From NCBI GenBank assembly GCA_001443005.1, contig LEKQ01000005.1, positions 128,809 through 192,808 of the forward strand: DNA of 64,000 bases, read 5' to 3'. Shown one piece after another: positions 35,089 to 46,205 of this stretch. Position numbers and translations under genes: made by a program. A model generated the notes under the pieces. It was not told the DNA's origin. It saw nothing but the letters and a program-made list of their open reading frames with translations, and searched no databases. This DNA is from a bacterium GBS-1. Its GTDB lineage: Bacteria; Synergistota; GBS-1. Numbering within the stretch: the first letter of the stretch is position 1; each line of letters begins with the position of its first letter.

Positions 35089-37569
35089 ATGGAGGGCTAT
35101 GACTTTAGAGCTATAGAGGCTAAATGGCAGAGATATTGGGAAGAAAACAAGATCTTCAAGTGTGACAAGGATCCGTCAAGAGAGAAATTTTATGTGCTGG
35201 AGATGTTTCCTTATCCCTCTGGTGCTCTTCACATGGGGCACCTGAGGAATTACGCTATAGGTGATGTGGTCGCTCGCTTTCTCAGGATGAGGGGATATAA
35301 CGTTCTTCATCCGATGGGATGGGATGCCTTTGGACTTCCCGCTGAAAACGCAGCTTTGAAATCGGGAGTTCATCCCAGTGATTGGACGTGGAGAAACATA
35401 AATCACATGAGGAAGCAGCTTAAGGAGATGGGAGCGAGCTACGATTGGGATAGAGAGGTGGCTACGTGCTCGCCGGATTACTACAAGTGGACTCAGTGGT
35501 TATTTCTTCTTTTCTTTAAGAACGGTTTGGCCTATAAGAAGGAAGCGCCTGTTAACTGGTGTCCGAGCTGTAAGACGGTTCTGGCAAATGAGCAGGTTGA
35601 GGGGGGGCGCTGCTGGAGGTGTGACTCCCTCGTTCAGAAGAGGAAGCTTAATCAATGGTTCCTTAAGATCACGGCTTACGCTGAGGAGCTCTTAAGCTCG
35701 TTGGAGGAGCTTGAGGGTTGGCCTGAGAAGGTAAAGGTCATGCAGAGAAACTGGATAGGTAAAAGCTGGGGCGTGGAGACCTTCTTCGAGATAGAGGAGC
35801 TCGCGATGAAAATTCCCATATTCACTACGAGGATAGACACCATCTATGGCGCTACTTTTGTAGCCTTAGCCCCTGAGCATCCTTTAGTGGAAGATCTTGT
35901 GAAGTTCTCTCCTCAGAGAGAGAAGATCAGGGCTTTCGTTGAGGAGGCGATGAGGGAGAGCGAGATAGAGAGAGAAGCTCTTGGCAGGGAAAAGAAAGGG
36001 ATTTTCACTGGTTTCTATGCTAAGAATCCGTTTAGCGGTGAGAGGGTTCCCGTTTGGATAGCGGATTACGTGCTGATGGAGTATGGGACAGGTGCTATAA
36101 TGGGGGTTCCGGCGCATGATCAAAGGGACTTCGAGTTTGCCAAGCAGTATGGTATTCCCATAAGGGTGGTTATAAAGCCTGTCGATAGAGAGCTTCCGGA
36201 GGAGCTTGAGGAGGCCTATGAGGGAGATGGAGTTATGGTTAACTCCGGTCCATGGTCCGGGCTTCCCAATAGAGAGGGTATAGAAAGGATGGCGGAGTGG
36301 CTTAAGGAAAGAGGCTTGGGCGAAAAAAAGGTTAACTATAGACTGAGGGACTGGTTGATATCAAGGCAGAGATATTGGGGAGCTCCTATTCCCGTAGTTT
36401 ACTGTGATAACTGTGGGGTAGTTCCCGTCCCTGAGGAGGAGCTTCCGGTAATTCTTCCTCTCAATGTCAATGTTCTTGAGGGTGGAGCATCTCCGTTGCC
36501 TTATCATGATGAGTTCCTTAACACTAAGTGCCCCAAGTGTGGTGGTCCCGCTAAGAGGGAGACCGATACTATGGATACCTTTATCTGTTCCTCTTGGTAT
36601 TATCTTAGGTTCACGAGCCCTTGGACAGATAGAGCCCCCTTTGAGAAAGAGGATGTGGATTACTGGATGCCTGTTGACCAATATATAGGTGGGGTAGAGC
36701 ATGCTATACTTCACCTGCTTTACTCTCGCTTCTTTACGAAGTTCCTTGCAGATCAAGGTTTGATTAAATTCAGGGAGCCATTCAAAAGGCTGTTGACGCA
36801 AGGTATGGTGATAAAGGATGGTGCTAAGATGTCCAAGTCTCTCGGCAATGTGGTTGACCCTGATGAGATAGTGAAAAAGTTCGGAGCGGATACTGCAAGA
36901 CTTTTTATACTCTTTGCCTCCCCGCCGGAGAAGGATTTGGAGTGGAGCGATAGAGGAGTTGAAGGGTGTCATCGATTTTTGAATAGGGTATGGAGATTAG
37001 TTAGCGATAGAATAGAGGAGCTTAGAGCTCTTCCAAATAAAGCTATCCCCATATCTGAGATATCCGATAGAAAAGCGAGAGATCTTAAGAGGAAGATACA
37101 TAAGACCATCCAGAAGGTCACTGAGGATATAAAGGATAGGTTCCACTTCAATACTGCTATAAGCGCGCTTATGGAGCTTTCCAATGAGCTTATTGCCTTC
37201 GAGCCTAATGATGAGGAAGCACTCCGCGTATTTAAAGAGGGGATAGAATCGTTGGTGGTTATGCTTTATCCCTTTACTCCACACATAAGCGAGGAGCTCT
37301 GGCAAAAGTTGGGGCATGAGGAGACCCTGGCCTATCATCCCTGGCCATCACCTGAGGAAGATGCCTTGATTGAGGAGGAGATAAACATAGTCGTTCAGAT
37401 AAACGGTAAGGCAAGGGGTAGCTTGAAGCTTCCCGCGGGCTTGAGCGAGGAGAAGATCAAGGAGTTGGTCCTTCAAAGCGATATGGTTAAGAAGAGGATA
37501 GAGGGGAAGAAGATCGAAAAGGTCATAGTTGTTCCTGGGAAGCTCGTTAGTGTAGTGGTCCATGACTAA
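35089..37569 (+). CDS. leuS: LeuS, leucyl-tRNA synthetase
   Basis: A class I aminoacyl-tRNA synthetase of 826 residues. HIGH appears as HMGH (48-51) in [24 protein letters not shown] at 580-584 in [18 protein letters not shown]. The CP1 editing domain (about 220-410) includes [25 protein letters not shown] and CPKCGG zinc-type elements are present, and the anticodon-binding helical domain and C-terminal [16 protein letters not shown] follow. GGGGAGGGAGA precedes the ATG. Bacterial-type and complete. Confidence 0.98.
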   Translation: MEGYDFRAIEAKWQRYWEENKIFKCDKDPSREKFYVLEMFPYPSGALHMGHLRNYAIGDVVARFLRMRGYNVLHPMGWDAFGLPAENAALKSGVHPSDWTWRNINHMRKQLKEMGASYDWDREVATCSPDYYKWTQWLFLLFFKNGLAYKKEAPVNWCPSCKTVLANEQVEGGRCWRCDSLVQKRKLNQWFLKITAYAEELLSSLEELEGWPEKVKVMQRNWIGKSWGVETFFEIEELAMKIPIFTTRIDTIYGATFVALAPEHPLVEDLVKFSPQREKIRAFVEEAMRESEIEREALGREKKGIFTGFYAKNPFSGERVPVWIADYVLMEYGTGAIMGVPAHDQRDFEFAKQYGIPIRVVIKPVDRELPEELEEAYEGDGVMVNSGPWSGLPNREGIERMAEWLKERGLGEKKVNYRLRDWLISRQRYWGAPIPVVYCDNCGVVPVPEEELPVILPLNVNVLEGGASPLPYHDEFLNTKCPKCGGPAKRETDTMDTFICSSWYYLRFTSPWTDRAPFEKEDVDYWMPVDQYIGGVEHAILHLLYSRFFTKFLADQGLIKFREPFKRLLTQGMVIKDGAKMSKSLGNVVDPDEIVKKFGADTARLFILFASPPEKDLEWSDRGVEGCHRFLNRVWRLVSDRIEELRALPNKAIPISEISDRKARDLKRKIHKTIQKVTEDIKDRFHFNTAISALMELSNELIAFEPNDEEALRVFKEGIESLVVMLYPFTPHISEELWQKLGHEETLAYHPWPSPEEDALIEEEINIVVQINGKARGSLKLPAGLSEEKIKELVLQSDMVKKRIEGKKIEKVIVVPGKLVSVVVHD

Positions 37570-38512
37570 GCTTAAGCCCGTGTTTTTGCTGATCTGTAAG
37601 GATGATGCTCTTCTATCGAGGTGGATAGAGAGAAACCGTAAGGATGTTAAGGAAGTTTCCTTCTTTAGGGGGAGTGAGGTCTCTTGGAATAAGCTCTATG
37701 AAGAGGCCATGAACTTTTCCCTATTTTCTCCTCGACGGCTTATAGTTGTTAGGGAGGCTCAGGAGGTGGAGAAAGAGGGGGAGGAGCTTTTTTTAAGGTA
37801 TCTTTCTGCTCCTAATCCGGGTGTTTTCTTTCTCCTCGTAGCGGAATCTCTTCCCTCCTCAGGTAAGGTCTTTAAGGTTATAGCTCAGAAAAAGCTCTTT
37901 ACCGAACTTAAAAGACCCGTGGGTAAGGGGCTGTATAAGTGGATAGAGGAGGAGGTTAGGGAGTTTGGGAAGGAGATCGAGGATGGAGCGATCTCCATTC
38001 TAGCTGAGCGGTTCCCTGAGGATTTGGAGAGCCTGAAGTCGGAGATAGAGAAACTCGTACTTTATGTGGGTGATAGGAAAAGGATAACCGAAAGCGATGT
38101 GCGTGAGGTTGTATCTTCCCTCTATGAGCTTTCTCCTTTTGAGCTATTGGACTCCATATTCATGAGAGATAGCTTTAAGTTTATAAGGGGTGTGGAAAGA
38201 AGCTTTATATCTAAGGAGCCACCTATTAAAGTTATATCTACGTTGGCGAAGTATCTTAGGGTTATGCTCTTTCTCTCCTTGGAGCCCCATCTTGAAGAGG
38301 AGCTTCTTAGGGATCTTCACCCCTTTTTTGCATCTAAAATTAAAAGAGGGGCGTCTTTATACGCCCCACAAGTTCTTTCTCTAACTTATAAGAGGTTCTG
38401 TTTGGTGGATGATATGGTTAAGAAAGGCAGGGGGAATCCTTACGACCTTTTATTATGGGCCGTTTCTCCTCTATTTAAGAGGGAGAAGGCTGTTGCGCTA
38501 GAAGAGCCTTAA
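37562..38512 (+). CDS. holA: HolA, DNA polymerase III delta subunit
   Basis: The delta subunit opens the sliding clamp in the clamp-loader complex. The 316-residue protein has the AAA+-like N-terminal half ([22 protein letters not shown]), the DNA_pol3_delta helical collar, and the [11 protein letters not shown] and [12 protein letters not shown] signatures. It starts inside the end of leuS (8-nt overlap). Its 3' end overlaps the convergent rpsT coding region by 38 nt. Confidence 0.9.
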   Translation: MTKLKPVFLLICKDDALLSRWIERNRKDVKEVSFFRGSEVSWNKLYEEAMNFSLFSPRRLIVVREAQEVEKEGEELFLRYLSAPNPGVFFLLVAESLPSSGKVFKVIAQKKLFTELKRPVGKGLYKWIEEEVREFGKEIEDGAISILAERFPEDLESLKSEIEKLVLYVGDRKRITESDVREVVSSLYELSPFELLDSIFMRDSFKFIRGVERSFISKEPPIKVISTLAKYLRVMLFLSLEPHLEEELLRDLHPFFASKIKRGASLYAPQVLSLTYKRFCLVDDMVKKGRGNPYDLLLWAVSPLFKREKAVALEEP

Positions 38513-38768
38513 GCTGGTTTATCTTACGAGCTAAGCGGGACTTTTTGCGTGCTCCGTTGTTTCTGTGGAGGACGCCCTTTCCAACTGCCTTGTCTATTAT
38601 AGAGGTCGCCTGGACGAAAAGCTTTTGAGCTAACTCTAAGTTTTTGGCTTCGATGGCAGCGAGAACCTTTTTGATCTCGGTCTTGACTCTTGTCTTCCAG
38701 AACCTGTTATACAATCTGTTTCTTTCAGAGATCCTTAACTTTTTCTCAGCGGATTTGGTATTAGGCAA
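38475..38768 (-). CDS. rpsT: Ribosomal protein S20
   Basis: S20 binds 16S rRNA in the body of the small subunit. The sequence PNTKSAEKKLRISERNRLYN, TRVKTEIKKV, and GVLHRNNGARKKSRLARKIN is diagnostic. The start is the TTG at 38768, with AAAGGAGGTGA eight nt upstream; the in-frame GTG at 38777 lies inside that site. The 97-residue product has a slightly longer C-terminus than usual, encoded across the holA end. Confidence 0.96.
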   Translation of the reverse strand: MPNTKSAEKKLRISERNRLYNRFWKTRVKTEIKKVLAAIEAKNLELAQKLFVQATSIIDKAVGKGVLHRNNGARKKSRLARKINQLKALLAQQPSPS

Positions 38769-38837
38769 CCCTTTCACCTCCTTTTAAGCCAGGAACAATT
38801 CTATCACAGAAGCTCTTATTTTAAAAGGGGGTTTTAT

Positions 38838-39995
38838 ATGAAAGAGGATATCTTAAAGGTTCTTGCGGAGATCCAAGAGAAGGTTTTAGGTGCGCTTAAC
38901 AAGGCTCATACGGAAGTTCATTCGATGGGAGAAGATGCGAGAAGAGAGCTTCAACGACTTTATATTAGAAAAGGGGAGCTTACGGTTGAGTTAGGTAAGG
39001 TTATGAAAGAAGTAGATAAGTTACAAGAGGAGTTTGATAAAGCTAGAAGGAGGCTTGCCGAGGTTAGTGCGAACTTCGACAAGTATGGAGAGAGGGAGCT
39101 TAAGGAGGCTTACACCATAGCTGAGAGAAGGCAGGTAGAGCTTTTGATGCTTAGGGATAAGGAGAAAAGCCTGAGGAAGGAAAGGGACATGATAGATTTA
39201 AGGATAAAGGAGTTTGAAAAGCTCCTTGGTAAGATAGATGATCTGACTAGAAGGATTAAAATTGCGATAGATCTCTTAACGGGTAATATGGAGAGGATAG
39301 AAAAGGAGGTATTGGAGCTTAAGGGGCGCGCTGAGCTCGCTCCCTTTGTGGTTCAGGCTCTGGAAAAAGAAAGGAAGAGGCTTGCAAGGGAGATCCATGA
39401 TGGTCCTGCTCAGTACTTGGCTAACGCTGCTTTTAGACTTGATGTCTGTGAGCGATTCATTAAGAAGGGTGAGCTTGAGAGGGCGTTGAAGGAGATAATG
39501 GATCTTAAGGATATATTAAAGGCGAATTTATCTGATTTGAGGAGATTTATAAGCGACCTTCGTCCTATGCTTCTTGAGGATCTGGGGCTCGTTCCTGCAT
39601 TGAAGAAGTATATAGATGACTGGAGCAGAGTTACAAGTGTTAGGGTTGACTTTAAGGTTCTGGGAGAGGATGAGGTAAGGGATAAGGACATAGAGATAGC
39701 CCTTTTCAGGATAGTTCAGGAGGCGTTAAGTAACGTTCACAAGCATGCTCAAGCCTCTAACGTCAAGCTGATCCTTGAGGTAGGAAGTGATTTCGTTAGT
39801 CTTCTCGTTCAAGATGATGGAGTTGGCTTTGACCTTGAAGAAGCTAAGAGAATAAGCTTGGAGAAGGGGTCTCTGGGAATATTTAACATGGAGGAGAGGG
39901 CGAAGGCCTTGGGAGGAGTTTTCAAGATATTATCAGAGAGGGGAAAAGGTGTTAAAATTTTGGTCAGGATCCCTCGGGGTGGTGAGAAGGCTTGA
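38838..39995 (+). CDS. DegS-like cytoplasmic sensor histidine kinase
   Basis: The 385 residues lack membrane segments. A long coiled-coil sensor region (about 1-175) precedes a HisKA_3 dimerisation helix with phospho-acceptor H187 in RLAREIHDGPAQYLANAA, and a HATPase_c domain (VQEALSNVHKHAQASNV, DDGVGFD, GSLGIFNMEERAKALGG). This is the DegS layout. It is coupled to the response regulator gene by a 4-nt overlap. The ATG follows AAAGGGGG. The signal is unknown; in Bacillus subtilis DegS-DegU controls motility and exoenzymes. Confidence 0.9.
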   Translation: MKEDILKVLAEIQEKVLGALNKAHTEVHSMGEDARRELQRLYIRKGELTVELGKVMKEVDKLQEEFDKARRRLAEVSANFDKYGERELKEAYTIAERRQVELLMLRDKEKSLRKERDMIDLRIKEFEKLLGKIDDLTRRIKIAIDLLTGNMERIEKEVLELKGRAELAPFVVQALEKERKRLAREIHDGPAQYLANAAFRLDVCERFIKKGELERALKEIMDLKDILKANLSDLRRFISDLRPMLLEDLGLVPALKKYIDDWSRVTSVRVDFKVLGEDEVRDKDIEIALFRIVQEALSNVHKHAQASNVKLILEVGSDFVSLLVQDDGVGFDLEEAKRISLEKGSLGIFNMEERAKALGGVFKILSERGKGVKILVRIPRGGEKA

Positions 39996-40600
39996 TTAAG
40001 GTTATGCTTGTTGACGATCATCTCTTACTTAAAGAGGGGTTAAAGAAGCTCTTTGACTCTGAGGAATGGATAAGGGTGGTGGCCGATGCCTCCACCGGTG
40101 AGGAAGCCATTAGACTCATTAAGTGTGTGGATGTTGACCTCGTTCTGATGGATATCTCTATGCCCGGTCTTGGTGGAATAAGGGCCATAAGGAAGATAAG
40201 GGAGATGAAGCCTCAGGTTAAGATCGTCGTCCTGACGATGCATGAGGAAGAAGCCTATAAAGTGGAAGCCCTGAAAGCGGGAGCATCAGCCTACCTGGTT
40301 AAGGATGTTGGGGCAAGCGAGCTTTTGAGAACCATTAGGGAGGTTTGCGGGGTTTACGAGGAGGAGAAAGGAGAGGAAATAGCCTTCACACCCCGAGAGA
40401 GGGAAGTTCTTTCCCTGATGCTTAAGGGAAAGAAGAATAAGGAGATAGCTAATGAGCTCGGGCTTAAGGAGAAGACGGTCAGAAACTATGTTTCCAATAT
40501 ACTTCAGAAGGTGGGGGCTAAGGACAGAACCCAAGCTGTGATAATGGTTTTGAAGGAGGGGTTAAAGCTTGAGAAAGATAAGGGTGATCATAGCAGATGA
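39992..40600 (+). CDS. DegU-like LuxR-type response regulator
   Basis: An N-terminal receiver (VMLVDDHLLLKEGLKKLF, phospho-acceptor in LVLMDISMPGLGG, K in YLVKDVGASEL) is followed by a LuxR helix-turn-helix (FTPREREVLSLMLKGKKNK, EKTVRNYVSNILQKVGAKDR). Start is TTG with GGGTGGTGAGAAGG before it. It is presumably phosphorylated by the kinase encoded just upstream. Confidence 0.92.
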   Translation: MIKVMLVDDHLLLKEGLKKLFDSEEWIRVVADASTGEEAIRLIKCVDVDLVLMDISMPGLGGIRAIRKIREMKPQVKIVVLTMHEEEAYKVEALKAGASAYLVKDVGASELLRTIREVCGVYEEEKGEEIAFTPREREVLSLMLKGKKNKEIANELGLKEKTVRNYVSNILQKVGAKDRTQAVIMVLKEGLKLEKDKGDHSR

Positions 40601-40940
40601 CCTTGAAGAGACGAGAAGAAGCCTGAGGTTGATGCTCTCTTTCAGTGAGGATATAGAGGTCGTTGGAGAGGCGAGGGACGGTGGGGAGACTTTAAGGTTG
40701 GTGGAAGAGCTAAAGCCGGATGTTTTGCTTTTAGATATAAACATGCCGAAGGTTGATGGGATAAGCATATCTAGGAAGGTGGTTAAAGACTATCCAGAGG
40801 TTAAGATAATTGCTATATCCTTCCAGAGCGATGAGGAATATGAGGTGGCATTAAAGGAGTTGGGGGTTTCATCTTATCTGGTTAAGCCCTTTTCTATATC
40901 AAAGTTGATAGAGACCGTTAAGAGCGTTGTATCAGGTTAA
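40569..40940 (+). CDS. Stand-alone receiver-domain protein (CheY/Spo0F-like)
   Basis: A 123-residue receiver with DD (IIADDLEETRRSL), the phospho-acceptor Asp in VLLLDINMPKVDG, Ser/Thr in AISFQS, and Lys in YLVKPFSISKL. There is no output domain. It overlaps the DegU-like gene by 32 nt, with AAGGAGGGG upstream of its TTG start, so it is co-produced with the two-component pair and might be a phosphate sink or a relay intermediate. Confidence 0.85.
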   Translation: MRKIRVIIADDLEETRRSLRLMLSFSEDIEVVGEARDGGETLRLVEELKPDVLLLDINMPKVDGISISRKVVKDYPEVKIIAISFQSDEEYEVALKELGVSSYLVKPFSISKLIETVKSVVSG

Positions 40941-40945
40941 AGGGG

Positions 40946-41953
40946 ATGTTTAGGATGATAATACTTGGTATAGAGACATCGTGTGATGAGACTTCGGTGG
41001 CTTTGGTAGCCGATGGAAGAAGGATTTTGAAGAATATAGTTCTATCCCAAGTTAAATACCACGCTCCCTATGGTGGTGTGGTTCCGGAGCTTGCATCGAG
41101 AAAGCATCTGGAGAAGATCCTTTATCTTATAGATGATGCTCTTTCAACTTGTCCTCCTGATAGAATAGATGGGATCGCTGTCACTGTGGGACCAGGTTTG
41201 ATGGGATCTCTTCTTGTGGGGTTGATGTTCGCTAAGACCCTTTCGTGGGTGTGGAAGAAGCCTCTTTTGGGGGCAAATCATCTTGAAGCCCATGTTTATG
41301 CTGTCTTTCTGGAGCATCCCTATTTATCCCCGCCCTTTGTTTGTCTTCTTGCCTCTGGTGGGCATACTGAGCTTTTTCTCTTTAAAGAGCATGGGAGTTT
41401 TGAGCTTTTAGGTAGTACAAGGGATGATGCTGCTGGTGAGGCTTTCGATAAGGTCGCGCGCGTTCTCGGCCTACCCTATCCAGGTGGACCGGCTATAGAT
41501 GAGCTCTCTAATAAGGGGGATCCCTATGCCTTTGAGTTTCCTTATCCTCTTGAGGAGGGTTTAGACTTTAGCTTCAGTGGTATAAAGACAGCTGTTAAGC
41601 TGTTTTGGGAGGAGAAGAAGGGCAAGGTTAAAATTGAGGATGTCGCTGCGAGCTTTCAGCGAAAGGTAGTTGAGGTGCTTTTAGATAAACTCACCAAAGC
41701 CGCGTCACTTAAAGGGGTAAATAAGCTTGTTCTATCGGGGGGAGTCGTAGCCAATAGCTTTTTGAGGAGAAAACTTGAAGAGCTTAAGGAGAAAGGTTTT
41801 GAAGTTTTTTATCCCTCTCCACCTTTGTGTACCGATAACGCGGCTATGGTTGCTGCTTATGGTTATCATGAGCTTTTGAGAGGAAGGATAGCACCTTTAA
41901 CTATAACTGTTAAGCCAGATTTGGAGATTGGAGAAGATTTCTTGAGTTCTTGA
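40946..41953 (+). CDS. tsaD: TsaD, tRNA N6-threonylcarbamoyladenosine synthase subunit
   Basis: TsaD transfers threonylcarbamoyl to A37 of ANN-reading tRNAs. The motifs ILGIETSCDETSVALV, VVPELASRKHLEKI, HLEAHVYA (the metal-binding His pair), LASGGHTEL, PGGPAIDELS and LCTDNAAMVA are all present in 335 residues. Two ATGs, 40946 and 40955, are possible; spacing from AAAGGGG favours the second. It is functionally linked to MtaB (33796), which acts on the t6A made by this enzyme. Confidence 0.96.
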   Translation: MFRMIILGIETSCDETSVALVADGRRILKNIVLSQVKYHAPYGGVVPELASRKHLEKILYLIDDALSTCPPDRIDGIAVTVGPGLMGSLLVGLMFAKTLSWVWKKPLLGANHLEAHVYAVFLEHPYLSPPFVCLLASGGHTELFLFKEHGSFELLGSTRDDAAGEAFDKVARVLGLPYPGGPAIDELSNKGDPYAFEFPYPLEEGLDFSFSGIKTAVKLFWEEKKGKVKIEDVAASFQRKVVEVLLDKLTKAASLKGVNKLVLSGGVVANSFLRRKLEELKEKGFEVFYPSPPLCTDNAAMVAAYGYHELLRGRIAPLTITVKPDLEIGEDFLSS

Positions 41954-42016
41954 TTAAATATGTGTTAAAACGGTCTATTTCGCTTAACTATCCTCCATTT
42001 TTACCCTCAGTATTTA

Positions 42017-42045
42017 TTGATTTATAGAGGGGAGGTGATTATCAT
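42017..42045 (+). promoter_or_regulatory. Promoter of groESL
   Basis: TTGATT (42017-42022), 17-nt spacer, TATCAT (42040-42045), immediately upstream of the second CIRCE element. Confidence 0.65.
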
Positions 42046-42056
42046 TTAAGGTGTCG

Positions 42057-42083
42057 TTAGCACTCGTCAATAATGAGTGCTAA
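42057..42083 (+). promoter_or_regulatory. CIRCE operator upstream of groES
   Basis: TTAGCACTC-N9-GAGTGCTAA, an exact HrcA operator, placed over the transcription start region. It matches the copy before hrcA in both arms. Confidence 0.97.
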
Positions 42084-42107
42084 TAACAAGGAAGGGGGGA
42101 TGGGAGT

Positions 42108-42398
42108 ATGAAGCTTCGTCCGCTTGGCGACAGAGTGGTTGTGAAAGTTTTAGAGACTGAGGAGAAGACCAAAAGCGGGATAGTTCTCCCTGATACTGCT
42201 AAGGAGAAACCCCAGCAGGGAGAGGTTATAGCTGTGGGGACCGGTAGGGTGCTTGATAATGGTCAGAAGGTCCCCTTGGAGGTAAAGGTTGGGGATAAGG
42301 TTATATTCTCTAAGTATGCGGGAACTGAGGTTAAAGTGGAGGGTGAAGAGTTCTTAATCTTAAGTGAGAGAGATATTTTAGCTGTTATCGAGAAGTAA
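42108..42398 (+). CDS. groES: GroES, Hsp10 co-chaperonin
   Basis: The 96-residue sequence has [19 protein letters not shown], the mobile loop [14 protein letters not shown], and [25 protein letters not shown]. It forms the lid of the GroEL chamber. The ATG follows GGAAGGGGGG. It lies 12 nt ahead of groEL and is under CIRCE control. Confidence 0.97.
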   Translation: MKLRPLGDRVVVKVLETEEKTKSGIVLPDTAKEKPQQGEVIAVGTGRVLDNGQKVPLEVKVGDKVIFSKYAGTEVKVEGEEFLILSERDILAVIEK

Positions 42399-42407
42399 GG
42401 GGGGTGA

Positions 42408-44030
<1,623 letters not shown>

Positions 44031-44046
44031 AGGGTGATAGGAACCT

Positions 44047-44086
44047 AAAGGGGAAGAGGAATAACCCCTCTTCCCCTTTTAATTTT
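44047..44086. terminator. Terminator shared by groEL and the convergent operon
   Basis: Perfect 13-bp stem AAAGGGGAAGAGG/CCTCTTCCCCTTT (44047-44059 and 44067-44079), a seven-base loop, then TAATTTTTTA. It lies between convergent stops at 44030 and 44087; on the plus strand it is a good Rho-independent terminator, on the minus strand weaker. Confidence 0.85.
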
Positions 44087-45217
44087 TTACTCCACTATCT
44101 TTCTTACCCAGTCTCCCACAGCTATGTCTTTTCTTATCCACTCGATTACGTGACCGAAGGATATCCTCTCCCTGACCATATCTATCTTTATATAACCTAT
44201 TATTATCTCGTCGTAGCCTATCACTTCCTTCCTGTCTGGGTCAATGATTGGTTTCCCCTTTCGAAAGACGAAGAACCTATCCCCCTTGCTCACGCCTTTT
44301 TCTGCACCCACATTTATCACAACCTTTCCCTTATCGTCTATCCATGCTATTTGAGCTACGATTCCGCTTCTTTTAAGCCACTCAAGCCTTCTTTTCTCTT
44401 CCTCTATCCTCTCTATATCAAGTCTTGAGGGGTGTATAGTGGGAGCGAGGTTCCAGTATCTAAATATCCTATTCCCTATCTTCTTGGTTAGCGTTGTAAG
44501 CGCAGCTATGGAGTCAAATTTGTCTTGAGACTCTCTGACTATGTCATCTATCCATATGTTCTGCTCCCACTTTATCACCCTGGATAAAGGATCTATTACC
44601 TTTACGTTTACTGCGAAGTCGGATTCGCTGATACCAACCTTCTCCCTTGAGGATGTGAGCGATATAATTATCAGAAGGTCTACTTCGTTTCCAAGCTTAT
44701 TTATATCGTTTTCAAATAGGGGGTTCGCTAATACCTCTATTCCCTGACATCTTAACAATCTGCTTCTTATCTCACGCGCTATGGCTTCAGCAAGAGGCTC
44801 GCCTCTCTCCTTTAAGCTTTCATCCTTGGGAAAGCTCAAGATGGCTATCTTCCTTACCTCCCTTAGCAATCGTGGAGGAAGTTCAGGTGGCCCTTTCTCT
44901 AACTCTTTCTCTCCCTTAAGCAGCTTTTCGCTCAGTGGTCCATATGTTGGATCTATGCTTAGCGTCCTTTTATAACACTCTTGAGCTAACTCGAAATATC
45001 CCAGCCCCTCATAGCATTTGCCCAGCAAGTACCATATGTCGGCGTATTGGGGGTATTTTTCAGATAGCTTTTTCAAAAATAAAATTCCCTCCTCATAATC
45101 CCCCGCTTCGTATAGCTCCTTTCCTCTTCTGATCTGCTCTTCAATGCTGATCTGGGCTAAAGCTGATGTGCCAGCGTTAAGAGCAATTAAGAGAATCAGT
45201 ACGATTAATTTTCTCAA
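44087..45217 (-). CDS. Exported TPR protein with FlgT-like C-terminus
   Basis: A signal peptide (about 1-22, LIVLILLIALNAGTSALAQ) leads into two TPR repeats (about 27-100, YEAGDYEEGILFLKKLSEKY and DIWYLLGKCYEGLGYFELAQE), a central CsgG/curli-like alpha/beta domain (about 120-260, IAILSFP, LLIIISLTSSREKV), and a C-terminal beta domain (about 285-376) with VVINVGAEKGVSKGDRFFVF and DWVRK that resembles FlgT-C, a flagellar H/T-ring component domain. The function is unknown; it may work in the periplasm or outer envelope. It is the second gene of a two-gene operon. Confidence 0.7.
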   Translation of the reverse strand: MRKLIVLILLIALNAGTSALAQISIEEQIRRGKELYEAGDYEEGILFLKKLSEKYPQYADIWYLLGKCYEGLGYFELAQECYKRTLSIDPTYGPLSEKLLKGEKELEKGPPELPPRLLREVRKIAILSFPKDESLKERGEPLAEAIAREIRSRLLRCQGIEVLANPLFENDINKLGNEVDLLIIISLTSSREKVGISESDFAVNVKVIDPLSRVIKWEQNIWIDDIVRESQDKFDSIAALTTLTKKIGNRIFRYWNLAPTIHPSRLDIERIEEEKRRLEWLKRSGIVAQIAWIDDKGKVVINVGAEKGVSKGDRFFVFRKGKPIIDPDRKEVIGYDEIIIGYIKIDMVRERISFGHVIEWIRKDIAVGDWVRKIVE

Positions 45218-45232
45218 AAACTTTCACCTCCT

Positions 45233-46090
45233 CTATGGGTAAAGGGGCCTTTCCACGATATCTCCCTCTCTTGGAGGTTCCGCTTCGCTATCCTTTACGC
45301 TGATCAGCTCTACAACAGCTTCTTGAGCTTTAAGTTCCTTGACCTGAAGGTCGAAAACCCTTTGAGGCAGAAGTACTATTGGTCTTTTCGGGTCTATAGT
45401 TTTTATCTTTTGAGCCCTGATTAAGTAAAGTGTATCGTTTTTCCTTAAGCCATCCTCCTCTCCCAGGTTTATCAGGAACCTCTTTTCATCGAGGATGGCT
45501 ATTATCCTCCCCCTTAGGGGTAGGTATCTCGCCACCAGTGTAGCTCCTTCTAAGATGGCTTTCCTTAGGGCTCCTCCTAGGGCGCTTTTTTCAACCTCCT
45601 TCCAGGTCTTTCTCTCCCTATCTTCAAGATATATCATAAACTGACGGTCGGTTCCCAGTATGACTCTATCGAAGACCACTTTTCCCCCTTTTATATCGTA
45701 CAGCTTGAGCTCTAACTCAAGCTTGGCGCTCCAATTCGTTCCAAAGGTTTCACCCTTCTTGATAATGCAGCTTAGTATCCTTCCTTGAACGACGAAGTCC
45801 ATATTCTCGTGCTTTTCGTAAAGGTCCTCGGTGTCCTTTAATGGGGGAAGCTCATGGATCTTGAACCTGTTAAATCTTCTGAAGTATCTTAGCATCATCT
45901 TGGTGGCTTCTTCTCCTAGCACATCCCTGAGCTCATACTTGTTGGGGTATATCTTAACGCCGCTATCGTTGGTTATGGGAAGCATTCCGAGCGCTAAGGG
46001 GAAATCGAGGGTTCTGTCTAAGGACGGGAGGTTAAAAGAGGGGTAGATAATCAGGATAAGGGCTAAGGATAATATTAAAGCTTTTCTCAT
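45233..46090 (-). CDS. Exported CsgG/FlgT-like protein
   Basis: After a signal peptide (ALILSLALILIIYPSFNL), the protein has a CsgG-like domain (about 35-200, with FPLALGMLPITND, MDFVVQGRILSC, KLELELKLYDIKGGKVVFD) and a FlgT-C-like end (about 205-285, GRIIAILDEKRFLINLGEEDGLRKND, GDIVERP). It shares its C-terminal architecture with the downstream TPR protein. I chose the ATG at 46090, with GAGGTG ten bases upstream, rather than 46120. A role in motility or envelope assembly is plausible but not shown. Confidence 0.68.
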   Translation of the reverse strand: MRKALILSLALILIIYPSFNLPSLDRTLDFPLALGMLPITNDSGVKIYPNKYELRDVLGEEATKMMLRYFRRFNRFKIHELPPLKDTEDLYEKHENMDFVVQGRILSCIIKKGETFGTNWSAKLELELKLYDIKGGKVVFDRVILGTDRQFMIYLEDRERKTWKEVEKSALGGALRKAILEGATLVARYLPLRGRIIAILDEKRFLINLGEEDGLRKNDTLYLIRAQKIKTIDPKRPIVLLPQRVFDLQVKELKAQEAVVELISVKDSEAEPPREGDIVERPLYP

Positions 46091-46124
46091 CGCTTTAACA
46101 CCTCTTTTCTTGGATCTCAAGTTA

Positions 46125-46146
46125 ATTATAGCATTTGTGTTATAAT
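46125..46146. promoter_or_regulatory. Divergent -10 pair
   Basis: TATAAT occurs on the minus strand at 46125-46130 (toward the CsgG/FlgT-like operon) and on the plus strand at 46141-46146 (toward the aminotransferase gene). Neither has a good -35, so these are candidate promoters only. Confidence 0.4.
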
Positions 46147-46205
46147 GAAAGGTGTTCGAAGGGAATAGATGTTTGGCTACTTTAGGTTCGAAGGGGGGAT
46201 AGCCT

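Noticed and set aside
36361-36972. Long minus-strand ORF of 203 codons opposite leuS
   Set aside because: It lies wholly inside the leuS catalytic domain and encodes no recognisable protein.
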